From NCBI GenBank assembly GCA_013339895.1, contig JABACO010000011.1, positions 6,252,570 to 6,316,569 of the forward strand: a DNA stretch of 64,000 bases, read 5' to 3'. Origin of the DNA: Ephydatia muelleri. Its lineage: Eukaryota > Porifera > Demospongiae > Spongillida > Spongillidae. Shown here one piece after another: positions 22,803 to 35,406 of this stretch. Made by a program: the position numbers and the translations under genes. Below the pieces are notes generated by a model, which was given only the letters and a program-made list of their open reading frames with translations, was not told the DNA's origin and ran no database searches. Within the stretch, counting starts at the first letter, position 1. Each line of letters opens with the position of its first letter.

Positions 22803-25800
22803 GTGAGTTTAATGTTACATGTATGTGCTATTATGTGTGATTTACCCTCTTTATGATGTAATTGCCACACTTCAAGTAATCACATTTGTATGCACTATTC
22901 AGCTGTTGTTCCTATTGATTTCTAAAAAATATATGGTAATTTTATTTCAGGTACACAAACTTTAAATGTTACTATTACATCCGATACACAACTTCAAATG
23001 AATAGCATAAATCGGTCCCTTATCTGCCGAGTGAATGTGAATAATTATCTTGTGCTAATCAGTCTCACATGGATCAAGGTCAATGGATTGAACTCAACAA
23101 TTTATTCAACAAAAACAGCAAATTACAGTATTTACACCTTCCCTTACTTGAGCAAAGATGATTCTGCACAGTACATCTGTGTGGCCAATATATCCTTACC
23201 GTACAAGGATAACTACATTAGTAGTTCAGCTATTTCTGAATTATGCTTGATTGGTAAGTTATCAGAATTGTTTCTATTTCATAAATGGAGTAAGCTGTAC
23301 TGTAGCTCCCGATTCTGTCAGGGGTGCTAAAATAGACATTGTCTCAGACACTAATGTATTTGCACTGTGGAGCAGTCCATGGAAAACAAATGGAATCCTT
23401 CGAGGTTACAGAGTGACTTGTACTGTGCTAGAAGACTACAATAAACCCCAGTATGTGAAATATGACAGCAATTTAACAACTACTTCAATGAATATCACGA
23501 GTTTGGGTAAGGATAAAGTGGAAATTCAAGAATACTCAAAACATTTATTTCCTTATAGCTGCTGGTATCCCTTACGAACTTTGCATAAGTGCACACAACA
23601 GTGCAGGCAGCGGACCTGAATGGTGCAATGTGTTCTTCACAGATACACTGCGTGAGTACCGAAAATCTTCACTGAAGCCAGCCTTTTTATGCACATGTGT
23701 TCTCAGCACCCACTGAAGCACCTCAGGGAGTAGTAGTAACCCGATCTTCAGATGGACTCAGCATGACAGTCAATTGGAGGCCAGTAACACTCATGAAGGC
23801 CAGAGGGTTTCCATTCTATGCTGTATCATACACTTCCAATGATGCAGTTCGTATAAGACAAGCTGAACAAATAATTGTATATGATGCAGCCTTTGTATCA
23901 ATAACAGAATTGAGTCCATTGGCAGATTATTCAGTGTCCGTGACTGTGTTGAATCATGGAAATAAGTCAGGGATGAGTACATGTGAAACTGATAGGATGA
24001 CAAGTCTTGCAGTATTATCGCAATCAATGTCATACACACAAATTTTCTATGGTCAGTGCATCACAGAGATGTACCACTTCCACATTAATATCTTCTTTCA
24101 TTACATTTCAGGAGTACTAGCAGCTATTTTATCTGTAGTCCTGGTTGAAGTTTTAGTTCTGTGCTGCTGTTGTGCATGCTGGTTAGTTTTTCCCTCAGAT
24201 CTTGCCTTTGAGTAATGCATTTTCACTATGCTGCACCTCTTACTCAAAGCTGCTACTGCTGCTGCAAATTAAAACCCAAACGTTACGAGATTTATGAATT
24301 GAATCAGCCTGACAGATGCGTGAGTAGGTTGAAAGCGAATATGAGTTCTACAGATATGGCAGAGCTGGATAGTATACAACAGATAGGAGGCAATGGTGAG
24401 TAATACTATTAATAGATCAGACTGTCCAGTAAACAACCAACAGTAGACCCTGATAGACGAGTGTCAATAAGTCTCTCTTGCTTTCGGGAGCACGTGGAGA
24501 AGATGCATGGCGATGAGAATAATGGATTTCAGCTGGAATTTAAGGTACATTCATTTGATATCTCACTGTGCGTAATGGCCGACACCAATCATGCAGTGTT
24601 TGAAGTCAGAGCCAGACAAATCTGATCATATCGACAGCAGCCAGTTGCCATGCAACCAAGTGAAAAACAGATTTTGTAACATTCTTCCATGTGGGTATAG
24701 AGTGTTTAGATTTTTAACCCATCAACATAGTTGATCTTACAGATGACGCTTCAAGGGTGAAATTGAAAGAGCTCAATGGCATTCCTGGCTCAGACTACAT
24801 TAATGCTAGTTACATTGATGTGAGGGTTAATGTACTTTATCAGACTAAAAATTATCTTATCCTGGAATTTACATTTAGGGATACAATTGTCAGAATATAT
24901 ATATTTCCACTCAGGGTAAGTAGGTATATCAATCAATAATTACCTTTTCATATTGTTTGATTTTAGGACCTACTGACGAAACAGTCAATGATTTTTGGAG
25001 AATGGTATGGGAAAAGCGACTGGGTACAATTGTGATGCTCACAAGATGCATTGAAAATGGCAGGGTGAGTAAGATGGCAACAATACTGCACTACCACATA
25101 ATTTCATGATTGTCAGGAAAAATGTGCACAATACTGGGCAAGCACAAATGGAAACCATGAAACAGCTCAGTTTAAAGTTGCAACTATATCTGCAACTCAA
25201 TTTGCTGACTACACTATTACTTCATTAGTAGTTTCTGATGTGAGTTTAAATAGTCTTGATTGTACTTGAAGATATCTATTTTGCTTTGATCTATAGAAGG
25301 AAAAATCTGAAGATGAACCTCTGCATGTCAAGCATTTTCATTTTACATCTTGGCCTGACCATGGAGTACCTGATACTCCTTCTTCACTTGTGTCTTTCAT
25401 CAAATATGTTCAGAAGAATCGTAAATTTACAGAGGAGAGCCCCCTGTTGGTCCACTGTAGTGCCGGTGTTGGCCGCTCAGGAACATTCATTGCCCTGCAT
25501 ATTTTACTGGAGAGGATCAAAACTGAGGATTCAATCAATGTGTTTGAATGTGTAAACCAAATGCGAAAGAGGCGTCCATTTATGGTTCAGTCACTTGTAA
25601 GTGGAAAGAGGTAAGAATCATATATTTTGAGCTTTGACTTGGTCTCCATCCAAAATCAGGATCAATATGTATACATTCATGATGCCATTTTGGAACAAAT
25701 CATGTGCGGAGATACAGAAATAGATGCTGGAAATTTTCGCGTGAAGGTTAATAATATGTATAAGGTTGCTGCAGGAAATGGAACAAATGGATTCGTGCAG

Positions 25801-28229
25801 CAATTCCAGGTACACATTGTATGAAGTACTACACTAACATCACCATGTATTTGTCATAGACTCCCCAGGCTGTTGTATGATGTTAAATACATATATCCTA
25901 GCTGTTGATCATAGAGTCACAAAACCATATTTCCACAATAACAATGTACAATTTGTAGCTCCTTAATGACGTCTGCAAAAAACCACCCAAAGAAGATTGT
26001 TCAGTTTCATTGGAAAGCTGTAATGAAGTGAAAAACCGGTACAAGAACAAGCCACACTGTATGCTAACATCCACTATGAGATGCATAACAAATGTTTAAT
26101 AAGAGGTGTTAATTCTGTCCCCAGACAATCACACACAAATTAGATTAGCACAAGATTCCACAAACTCCACCTACATCAATGCTAGCAGAATTCAAGTATG
26201 TTCTATGGGAATTGAAATTAACTCTATTGAGTTCTTTACCTTTTCATGAAGGGCTACAAGTTATCCTGCATCTACACAGCTACTCAAGGACCTTTAAGTA
26301 ACACTGTTAATGATTTTTGGAAGATGATAATGGAGCAAGAATGCAAGACTATTGTCATGTTGTGTGAGCTAATGGAGGAAGGAGAGGAGTCTTGTGCCTG
26401 CTATTGGCCCACAGCAGAGGGGCCTGTGAATTTTGGAACGATAAGCGTACATCTATTGTCAGCTGTCATCAGCAATGGCATGATATTTCGAAATTTCAAG
26501 CTCACAGAAAACTCTGTAAGCCTTTATATATATATGGAACGTTCTATACGAAAATGGGTCATGTGGATTTTATTTTATAACATAAAATTTAAATCGATAT
26601 ATCTTCCGAAATATTAACGCTATCGGGTTCTATTGTTAACACAACATACCACACCATTACTATATGTGGAAATCCATTTTGGTGTCTTACACATGCGGGG
26701 TACCGACGTTTCAAGGTCCGATACCCCGTAGGGTTCAAAACGGCCACATCTTCAGGTAGGAGTGTCCAAATCGGTTCAAAATAGGTACCTATGTAGAAGG
26801 GTCCTACCGTTATTGATTTGTTCGTTAATCTTTTCTTTATCCGTTATGGAGATACAGTGTGCAAAGAAATTGCATATTTTCCGGGCGTTACGCGCCATTC
26901 ACGTATTACGAGGACGTCCTCGAAGTCAGTCGTAATACGTTAATGGCGCGTAACGCCCGGGAAATATGCAATTTCTTTGCACACTTGTATCTCCATAACG
27001 GATCAAGCAAAAATTAACGAACAGAACAAATTAATAGCGGTAGGACCTTTCTACATAATTACCTATTATGAACCGATTTGGACACTCCTACCTGAAGATG
27101 TGGCCATTTTGAACCCTACGGGGTATCGGACCTTGAAACGTCGGTACCCAGCATGTGTAAGACACCAAAATGGATTTTTACATATAGTAATGGTCTTAAA
27201 AATAGGAACCCGATAGCGTTAATATTACGGAAGATATAACGATTTAAATGTTATGTTATAAAATAAAATCCATTTTCGTATAGAACGTTCCATAATTATA
27301 ATTATATGGACAGTTTCCGCGAAAATTGCCCCACGGTTAAAATGTTATAAAAATGCATCGGGTTTGAATCGCTATAACTTCCCAGCGGATAACGCTATCG
27401 ACTTTCTATTTACAACACTTCATAGTGAAATGGTGTAGTATGAAGTGTTGAAAATAGGAAGTCGATAGCGTTATCCGTTGGGAAGTTATAGCGATTCATA
27501 CGCGATGCATTTTTATAACATTTTAACCGTGGGGCAATTTTCGCTGAAACTGTCCCATATATATAATTATATCTGCAGTTGCTGCTTCAAAATCATAAAT
27601 TCGTTTCTATGTAGAATGAACTTCTCGTGGCCCAGTATTGCTACTCTGAGTGGCCACAGCATGGCAAGCCAGCCAGTTTACCTAACATGTTAACACTTTT
27701 GGACACACTTAATAAAGCCCTGAGTGCATCAGAGAAGAATGTAATTACTGTTGTCTGCAAGTAGGTTCTAGTGCACTACGATCACATCAACATACATGTA
27801 CACTATATAATAACAGAATTTTCTAACAGTGATGGGTGTGGTCGCACTGGATCCTTCATCTGTATTCACTCAGAGCTAGAACGTCTTAAGGCTGAGGGAG
27901 TTGTGAACATCTTTCAATCCGTGAAGGCAATGCGGTCTTATCGTCCCGGCATGGTCCAAGATGTGGTATGATCAGTCTGAGTTGAATGTTCAAAATGATT
28001 AATTATTTATGCCACTTTGTAGGGTCAGTATGCTTTTTGCCACGATGTCCTAGCCAGCTGTGTTGATGGAATGTCTACGTATGCCAATGCAGCCAGCTGT
28101 GTTGATGGAATGTCGACGTATGCCAATGCAGCCAGCTGTGTTGATGGAATGTCGATTATGCCAATACAGCCAGCTGTTGATGGAATGTCGATATATGCCA
28201 ATACAGCGCAAATTGTAATAGAACAATAA
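15250..28229 (+). CDS. Gene 2: Ig-array receptor-type tyrosine phosphatase (5' truncated, frameshifted exon)
   Basis: Same architecture as gene 1: an Ig array (15250-22802), divergent Ig-like exon (22951-23253), two FN3 (23306-24051), TM (24112-24181), juxtamembrane exon (24250-24395), D1 (24444-25809), D2 (25959-27965) and last exon 28023-28229 ending TAA. The first Ig exon is cut in half at the duplication junction, and no signal peptide or start exon lies between it and gene 1. Ig exon A7 (20176-20488) lacks 11 nt, which shifts the frame and gives a stop at 20583-20585 in the next exon. All Ig exons are phase 1-1, so skipping A7 would restore the frame. It may be a pseudogene, may depend on upstream sequence for a start, or the assembly may be wrong at the junction. 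The intracellular half is intact. Confidence 0.75.
16682..20119 (+). repeat. 774-bp B-A dimer repeat in gene 2
   Basis: B exons at 16682, 17456, 18230, 19004 and 19778 are exactly 774 bp apart (342+54+324+54). Gene 2 expanded the dimer, while gene 3 expanded the four-exon unit. All introns in this stretch are 54 nt and stop-free in the coding frame. Confidence 0.92.
22951..24181 (+). other. Gene 2 membrane-proximal Ig-like exon, FN3 pair and TM
   Basis: Ig-like exon 22951-23253; FN3-1 in 23306-23506 and 23559-23651; FN3-2 23707-24051; TM 24112-24181 (same helix as gene 1, including the intramembrane Glu). Differences from gene 1 are scattered single bases. The 24182-24249 intron is one base shorter than its gene 1 equivalent. 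Confidence 0.8.
24250..25809 (+). other. Gene 2 juxtamembrane segment and PTP domain D1
   Basis: Exons 24250-24395, 24444-24544, 24597-24690, 24743-24819, 24879-24915, 24967-25064, 25117-25239, 25297-25596, 25660-25809, with the same phases as gene 1. [21 protein letters not shown] and the Q-loop MVQSLDQYVY are intact, so this domain should be catalytic if the gene is expressed. Confidence 0.85.
26536..27291. mobile_element. Fold-back element, family A (intronic, gene 2)
   Basis: Orthologous to the insertion at 9059-9815, at the same intron position with long inverted arms. Its presence in genes 1 and 2 and absence in gene 3 dates the insertion to before the gene 1/2 duplication and after divergence from gene 3. 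Confidence 0.85.
27308..27556. mobile_element. Fold-back element, family B (intronic, gene 2)
   Basis: Orthologous to 9832-10080, with termini GGACAGTTTCCGCG and CTGAAACTGTCCC flanked by ATAT. Separated from the family A element by the same short AT-rich spacer as in gene 1. Confidence 0.85.
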
Positions 28230-29362
28230 CATTGGTGGTATGTTCCTCCTGTCTCTTAATGACATTGTGTGAAGCGTGAGCCACTTAAACTGTTACGCAG
28301 CATTTATCTGTGCTTGTTATTGATTGCAAAACACTATGAATACATGCCACTGACAAAAATCAAATCATAGACATGATAGTTGGAGAAGATTTAAAAAAAC
28401 GATGCTTTCAATGAGTGAAATACCATACATTGCGGCTGAACATTGAGGTCGGCAAGGTTGATCACATGGCTCGAAATAATAGTGCATTAAAAGGGGAGCC
28501 TACCACACATGAGAGATTGATCATTTAGTTGAGGCTATCTAATATAGACTTTTGTACTTCAGCCATCAAAGGTGGTTAAGTGGTTGTATTTGAATTTCCT
28601 CTTGTTGTCAGTATCATCATGGTAATACTTGATGGTGCTGCTCTGACGGTTATAAAATTCAGTTGTGCTATGATGTTCTGTATCGTGTTTGTGCTTCATG
28701 CAGATGTATATGAAAAATATAAAGTAATTAACACGGTTCCATGTAAAAAGAATGTTTTTTTTAGCCCTTTTTGTCGAACTCACATTCTGTAAAAATAGTC
28801 GGACGAGGGTAAACTGTCACACATTTGTGCGAACATAACAACCCAACCTTTTACACGATGTTTAGCGCCATTCTAAGCTTCGTACATTGTTCCGCTCGTT
28901 TGCAGTACTCGTTAGAAGTGAAACGGTTCGACCCGTACCGAAAAAAGGTACACTTTTTTTCTGGGCCTTTCTGAAGACAAATATCTGTCCAAAAGTTCTT
29001 ACCTCAACAACAGATGTTGCATTTCTACAATTTTAGAAGTTGTGCTTGTACAGAAGCATTGGAACCAGCTGCGTTCAACTTCTAGAGCTCTGTAAAAATA
29101 GTCTCGACCCCAGACCTAAATATTGAATCTTTACCTGACGTAAGTGAATTATACGCATCAACCAAAACAATACAACAAGCTATTCTTGCTCAATTCTAGC
29201 AATCTGAATTGCCAAAATGTGTCAAAAAAATGACACCATAGAGCTAATTTAAGTGTGTTTTTATGTGCATTATTCTTTTTAAGATTCACCATAGACTAAA
29301 TGGCTTCGTAGCTGCCAATCAGGGAACTGTAACATAACTAGTAGAATAATATAATCGAAAAT
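28230..29362. other. 3' flank of gene 2, no gene seen
   Basis: Near-copy of 10744-11872, with small indels only. No supported ORF or RNA gene. Confidence 0.6.
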
Positions 29363-30802
29363 GGAACGTTCTATACGATAATGGGTCTTGTGGATTTTAT
29401 TTTATAACATAAAATTTAAATCGATATATGGGACAGTTCACGAGAAAATTGCACCACTCATATATTATAAAAATGTTATAAAAATGCATCACGTTTGCAT
29501 CGCTATAACTTCCCAACGATTAACGCTATCGACATCCTATTTTCACCACTTCATACTACACCATTTCTCTACAGTAAAATGCATTTTGGAGTCTTGGACT
29601 ATATCCGTGCCGACGTTCCTACGTGCGATACCCCCTGGGGTTCAAAACTACCATATCTTCGTGTAGGAGCGGTCAATCGCTTCAAATTCGGTATGTAGGT
29701 AGAGAGGTCCTATATCTATCGATTTGTTCTGTTCGTTAATTTTTATGCCATCTGTTACGGAGATACAGTTGAATAAACTACGTGCACGTTTTCCCGCTTG
29801 ATTCGCGCCAATGTAATAATCCCCGCCTCCCCATACATTGAGCGGAGCGCAATTTGCCCAAATCATTGGCGCGAAACGAGCGCGAAAATGTGCACGTAGT
29901 TTGTTCAACTGTATCTCCGTAACGGATTGCATAAAAATTAACGAACAGAACAAATAGATAGATATAGGACCTCTCCACCTACAAACCGAATTTGAAGCGA
30001 TTTGATTACTCCTACACGAAGATATGGTAGTTTTGAACCCCAGGGGGTATCGCACGTAGGAACGTCGGCACGGATATAGTCCAAGACTCCAAAATGCATT
30101 TTACTGTAGAGAAATGGTGTAGTATGAAGTGATGAAAATAGGATGTCGATAGCGTTAATCGTTGGGAAGTTATAGCGATGCAAACGTGATGCATTTTTAT
30201 AACATTTTTATAATATATGAGTGGTGCAATTTTCTCGTGAACTGTCCCATATATCTTCCGAAATATTAACGCTATCGGGTTCCTATTTTTAACACAACAT
30301 ACCACACCATTACTATATGTGAAAATCCATTTTGGTGTCTTACACATGCGGGGTACCGACGTTTCAAGGTCCGATACCCCGTAGGGTTCAAAACGACCAC
30401 ATCTTCAGCAGAGATATTATATATTATCTCTGTCTTCAGGTAGGAGTGTCCAAATCGGTTCAAAATAGGTGCCTATGTAGAAGGGTCCTACTGCTATTGA
30501 TTTGTTCTGTTCGTTAATTTGTACTGCTATCCGTTATGGAGATACAAGTGAAAAATTGCATATTTCCCGGGCGTTACGCGCCATTTACGTATTACGACTG
30601 GCTTCGAGGACGTCCTCGTAATACGTGAATGGCGCGTAACGCCCGGGAAATATGCAATTTCTTTGCACACTTGTGTCTCCATAACGGATAAAGCAAAAAT
30701 TAACGAACAGAACACATCAATAGCAGTAGGACCCTACTACATAGGTACCTATTTTGAACAGATTTGAACACTCCTACCTGAAGATGTGGCCGTTTTGAAC
30801 CC
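29363..30802. mobile_element. Family A fold-back element split by a nested family C element
   Basis: Same truncated family A element as 11873-12488, beginning GGAACGTTCTATACG and ending at the same broken right arm. Its left arm is interrupted by 819 bp (29430-30248). Outside the insert the two copies match closely, including the duplicated TATCTCTGTCTTCAGG segment near 30425. Confidence 0.85.
29430..30248. mobile_element. Fold-back element, family C (nested), with 4-bp target duplication
   Basis: 819 bp with ends GGGACAGTTCACGAGAAAAT and its reverse complement, arms of roughly 380 bp around a short centre near 29835. Flanked by ATAT (29426-29429 and 30249-30252). The unfilled site in the gene 1 copy (near 11934) has eight alternating A/T bases where this copy has twelve in total, as expected for a 4-bp duplication. 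The end GGGACAGTT is shared with family B, so both were probably moved by the same type of transposase. Confidence 0.88.
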
Positions 30803-32045
30803 TTAGCTGAAGCACGCTAACATCTTTAACGCCTTGCCTCTCGCCTGGCTGCTAGACTAAATTGCTCCAAATTGCATGCCACCTCAACACTGTATGGTAG
30901 GCTCAACTTGGTTCTAGTCAGAGCAAATGCAAGGGCGCTGCTATCCCGAGCATATGGCGTCGGATCTGACATCCCAGCTTAACTATAGGTTGGCAATCAG
31001 CTGTCCAGTCATAGTCGTTGTGTATTTTGTGTGTGCTCATTTACATAGTAGTAGTAGCGTGCATTACCTGCTGTGGTGCTGTGTACAATCTATGTCTAGT
31101 ATTATTGCTGTATGTGTTATTAATATCGCTGTATATGTATTTCTGTGTTTGTATATTTCAATAATAATAATGATACATGCAGTAATGAATTTCTAATAAT
31201 TTTATTGTCTATATTTTTTAGACCACTGCATTGCTACCTAACCAGGAATAATTATTTAGGTGCAAAACTCAGTTGAACGACCAAGCCCATCGGTCCAAAT
31301 AATATATCAGTGTGTTTTCAACATCTCGATCAAGCATTTTCCTGCTTTCAGACGAGGCGTAAGCAGACCTGTACACAATACTTTAAACGAGGGCGGGTCT
31401 CAGGCGGGTGTTTATTCTTTTCTTTTTTCGCTACACCTTAACAATCCGGTGTCGCTATTGTTTGGAACACTAGCTGCTTGCAATGATTATGGTCTTATCA
31501 AAAATTGCAATACCGCCACAAAATGTGGTGCAATATTCGTATTAGTGAACTGCTTCAAACACTTCCAGCCGCAAACGGTGTGACGAAGACATAGAGCTTC
31601 AAACAGTAAATCTTTTGGTACCAAGATGATTTCCCATCACATGAGTAAGATAGAGCTTAGCAAAGCTTACTGAAATATTCATAGCGTAGCTATACCTCGC
31701 GAAATCAAGATCTTGATAATTAATGTGTGGCAAGGTAAATATTGCTGTACTGGAGTTGAATTAATCAGACAATTTTCAGATCTTGCTAAGCACTTCCCCA
31801 TCACACAAATTCTAAAAGTAGCCTACAAGAGCCAAAAAGAAGCAAATGAAAGGTATGGGGAATATGTGGGAGCAGTGATAGGTACATACAATGGATGGAG
31901 GATTAGGTGAGGGGACCAGGTGAAATGAGTTGGTTGTAATACTCCAACTCGTGACATGACTGCATGTTGTCTCAATTTTTCTAACTGTGCTCAAACTTCA
32001 GTGTTGTTCAAAGAGTCACAAAATGATGCTTCTGCATTAACAATG
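30803..32045. other. Intergenic block duplicated from the gene 1 side
   Basis: Copy of 12489-13700 with a few indels (for example extra bases near 31112). The 107-codon ORF recurs at 31260-31583 without a recognisable domain. No gene called. Confidence 0.4.
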
Positions 32046-33150
32046 TGCTCTTTAATGATATCTAACCACTCAAAGAAGATTGTTCAGTTTCATTGGAAAG
32101 TTGTAATGAGGTGAAAAACCGGTACAAGAACAAGCCACACTGTATATAACATCCACTATGAGAGGCATAACAAATGTTTAATAAGAGGTGTTAATTCTGT
32201 CCCCAGACAATCACACACAAATTAGATTAGCACAAGATGCCACAAACTCCAACTGTATCAATGCTAGCAGAATTCAAGTATGTTCTATGGGAATTGAAAT
32301 TAACTCATTTGAGTTCTTTACCTTTTCATCAAGGGCTACAAGTTATCCTGCATGTACATAGCTACTCAAGGACCTTTAGGTAACACTGTTAAATGATTTT
32401 TGGAAGATGATAATGGAGCAACAATGCAATACTATTGTCGTGTTGTGTGAGCTAATGGAGGAAGGGGGGAATTCTTGTGCCTGCCATTGACCCACTGCAG
32501 AGGGGCCTGTGAATTTTGAAATGATAAGCATGCATCTATTATCAACTGTCATCAGCAATGGCACAACATTTCGAAATTTCAAGCTCTCAGTAAGCCTTTA
32601 TATATATATATCTGCAGTTGCTGCTTCAAAAACATAAATTCATTCCCATGCAGAACGAACTTCTCGTGGCCCAGTATTGCTACTCTGAGTGGCCACAGCA
32701 TGGCAAGCCAGCCAGTTTACCTAATATGTTAACACTTGTGGACGCACTTAATAAAGCATCAGAGGAATGTAATTACTGTTGTCTGCAAGTAGGTTCTAGT
32801 GCACTACAATCACATCAACATACATGTACACTATATAATAACAGTAACAGGGATGGGTGTGGTCGCACTGGATCCTTCATCTGTATTCACTCAGAGCTAG
32901 AATGTCTTAAGGCTGAGGGAGTTGTGAACATCTTTCAATCCGTGAAGGCAATGCGGTCTTATCGTCCCGGCATGGTCCAAGATGTGGTATGATCAGTATG
33001 AGTTGAACGTTTGAAATGATTAATTATTTATGCCACTTTGTAGGGTCAGTATGCTTTTTGCCACGATGTCCTAGCCAGCTGTGTTGATGAAACGTTGATA
33101 TATGCCAATACAGCCAGTTGTGTTGATGGAATGTCAATATAGCAGCAATG
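32046..33150 (+). pseudogene. Dead PTP D2 fragment (solo D2 relic 2)
   Basis: Copy of the relic at 13701-14850. Exon remains at about 32060-32151, 32217-32287, 32334-32589, 32654-32799, 32851-32989 and 33044-33140. It retains the NDFW region deleted from relic 1, but shifted by one extra base (near 32393), and has TGA in place of Trp in the former CYWP motif (near 32488). Fewer C-terminal ASCVDGMS repeats remain than in relic 1. Non-functional. Confidence 0.85.
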
Positions 33151-33918
33151 CAATAGAACAATAACATTGGTGGTATGTTCCACCTGTCTCTTAATGACAT
33201 TATGTGAAGTGTGAGCCACTTAAACTGTTACGCCACATTTATCTGTGCTTGTTATTGATTGCAAATATAAATGAAAAAATACAGTATGAATGCATGCCAC
33301 AGATAAAAATCAAAGCACAGACATGATAGTTGGAGAAGATTTAAAAAATAATGCTTTCAATGAGTGAAATACCATACATTGCCACTAAACCTTGAGGTCT
33401 GCAAGGTTGTTCACATGGCTAGAAATAATAGTACACTAATGGGGGAAGCCTGCCCACGCATGAGAGATTGAGCATGTATACGTAGGTGAGGCTATCTAAT
33501 GTAGACTTTGTACTTCAGCTATCATAGGTGGTTCAGTGGTTGTATTTGAATCTCCTCTTGGTGTCAGTAGCATCACGGTAATGCTTGATGGTGCTGCACT
33601 GACGGTTATAAAATTCAGTTGTGCTATGATGTTGTGTATCGTGTTTGTGTGAAAACAAGTAATTAAAAATGACACCATAGGGCTATTTTAAGTCTGTTTT
33701 AATGTGCATTATTCTTTTTAAGATTCACCATAGACTGGCTTCATAGCTGCCAATCAGGGCGGTGTAACATAACTAGTAGAATATATAATATAACGTTCAT
33801 ATCTATCTTCATTGAGGAACACTGTACACTGCAGTAGTTGGCTTCCCATCCCTCTATGCGTAACATACTTTTTGCAAGTAAAGGAGCATCTCTATGTGTG
33901 TGTTGGTGTGTGCGTGTA

Positions 33919-33951
<33 letters not shown>

Positions 33952-34311
33952 ACACATGGGGGCAGTATAACCGTACCATAAAGTTGGCAAGTCGGCCCAT
34001 ATGCCTTAATCATAGATACTTTAGAGAAGTATCTATGCCTTAATGGACTGTCACTGTCACCACTTCTTCTTCTTCTTCTTCCTCCTCCTCCTCCTTAGGA
34101 AGGTATAACTCGAGCTACGAACGGTTTTGAATGACGGCAATAGCACCAATATCTTCGGAATTCACCTGCACATTATCCTTTAAGGTCATATAGACACCTA
34201 GAAAGAGAAGTATCTCATGCGGTAGCAAGTTCTATATAGGAATTGGTATGAAGTTATTAGTTTATTATTGTTCAATGAAGTTATTTGTACAGCTTGCAGT
34301 ACTGTATAAAT
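33151..34311. other. 3' flank of D2 relic 2 and unique spacer; no gene
   Basis: 33151-33650 resembles the flank of gene 1 (10750-11235); 33660-33780 resembles 11745-11855. After that the sequence is unique. A (GT/CA)n microsatellite lies at 33896-33957 and a CTT/CCT run at 34063-34096. No coding region supported. Confidence 0.55.
33896..33957. repeat. GT/CA microsatellite
   Basis: A run of TGTG changes to CACA around 33920, so it is partly self-complementary. Confidence 0.85.
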
Positions 34312-34561
34312 GGGACAGTTTCCGCGAAAATTGCCCCACGGTTAAAATGTTATAAAAATGCATCACGTTTGAATCGCTATAGCTTCCCAACGGATAACGC
34401 TATCGACTTCCTATTTTCAACACTGCATAGTGAAATGGTGTAGTATGAAGTGTTGAAAATAGGAAGTCGATAGCCTTATCCGTTGGGATGTTATAGCGAT
34501 TCAAACGCGATGCATTTTTATAACATTTTAACCGTGGGGCAATTTTCGCGGAAACTGTCCC
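34312..34561. mobile_element. Fold-back element, family B, with AAAT target duplication
   Basis: 250-bp near-perfect palindrome, GGGACAGTTTCCGCG at one end and its reverse complement at the other. Flanked by AAAT at 34308-34311 and 34562-34565, which supports a 4-bp target duplication and excludes a simple TA duplication for this family. Confidence 0.88.
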
Positions 34562-34629
34562 AAATACTCTAAATTTATTTGGTGTTCCTATTATCGCAGT
34601 TTAATCGATACTTTGGCTAGTGAAGTTAA

Positions 34630-35406
34630 ATGCCTTCGCGTAATCAAAAGAAGAGATCTAAGCAACGAGCGGAATACCTTCAAAAGCAAGACGATATTTT
34701 ATCACAAGAAAACAAGGCTAAGCCTAAAGCCCGAGCGCGCCACAAGTCCGATCGCGAAAAGAAGAAGGCCTCTGTACGCGACAGCTACAAGGCCGATCCC
34801 GAAAAGAAGAAGGCCTCTGTACGCGACAGCTACAAGGTCGATCCCGAAAAGAAGAAGGCCTCTGTACGCGACAGCTACAAGGCCGATCCCGAAAAGAAGA
34901 AGGCCTCTGTACGCGACAGCAACAACGCAGATATTGAATCTAAGCAATCTGCTAAAAGGCAGCGATATCAAGAGGACCTCGAGGAGAACCGTGCTGCTAA
35001 AAGGCTGCGATATCAAGAGGACGTCGAGGAGAACCGTGCTGCTAAAAGGCAGCGATATCAAGAGGACGTCGAGGAGAACCGTGCTGCTAAAAGGCAGCGA
35101 TATCAAGAGGACGTCGAGGAGAACCGCGCTGCTAAAAGGCAGAAATACGAGGACAAGTCAGTTGCCATTAAGACATCTGAAAGGAATCGGTATTGGAATG
35201 ACCCCGCTGTTCGATTGGCTAAACGTGCTGCCGAGAGGAAGCGGTATCGCAGGGGTCACCGAACTACCACTACCACCCAAAGGTATGTGATGGCATGTTG
35301 TATTGCACTAGCATTAAAAAGCTATAGGAAGATGTGCATGCAACATGTGTACAGCACGCATGTAAGGGATCTGCCATTCACTTCACATGTAAATCATGCA
35401 TGGTAA
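34630..35406 (+). CDS. Lys/Arg-rich internally repetitive protein (hypothetical)
   Basis: Open frame of 258 codons starting MPSRNQKKRSKQ. It has about four copies of a 16-residue repeat of the type DPEKKKASVRDSYKA (34735-34925), then about four copies of an 18-residue repeat of the type RYQEDVEENRAAKRQ (34950-35140), then KRAAERKRYRR. Highly basic and probably helical. Such repeats resemble the N-terminal tails of transposon-associated proteins in sponges and cnidarians; I recall this only as a general likeness. A donor-like AAAG/GTATGT at 35282/35283 suggests the frame may splice onward rather than run to 35406. Expression unknown. A shifted frame (34613-35290) is open only because of the repeats. 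Confidence 0.5.
   Translation: MPSRNQKKRSKQRAEYLQKQDDILSQENKAKPKARARHKSDREKKKASVRDSYKADPEKKKASVRDSYKVDPEKKKASVRDSYKADPEKKKASVRDSNNADIESKQSAKRQRYQEDLEENRAAKRLRYQEDVEENRAAKRQRYQEDVEENRAAKRQRYQEDVEENRAAKRQKYEDKSVAIKTSERNRYWNDPAVRLAKRAAERKRYRRGHRTTTTTQRYVMACCIALALKSYRKMCMQHVYSTHVRDLPFTSHVNHAW

Larger units (their letters stand above)
25959..28229 (+). other. Gene 2 PTP domain D2 and C-terminal repeat
   Basis: Exons 25959-26058, 26125-26195, 26252-26515, 27615-27760, 27830-27965, 28023-28229. The D2 substitutions of gene 1 (WPQ, VCNDGCGR) are shared. The intron 26516-27614 holds the same two fold-back elements as gene 1. The last exon has the same four-unit [13 protein letters not shown] repeat and ends TAA 28227-28229. 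Confidence 0.83.
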
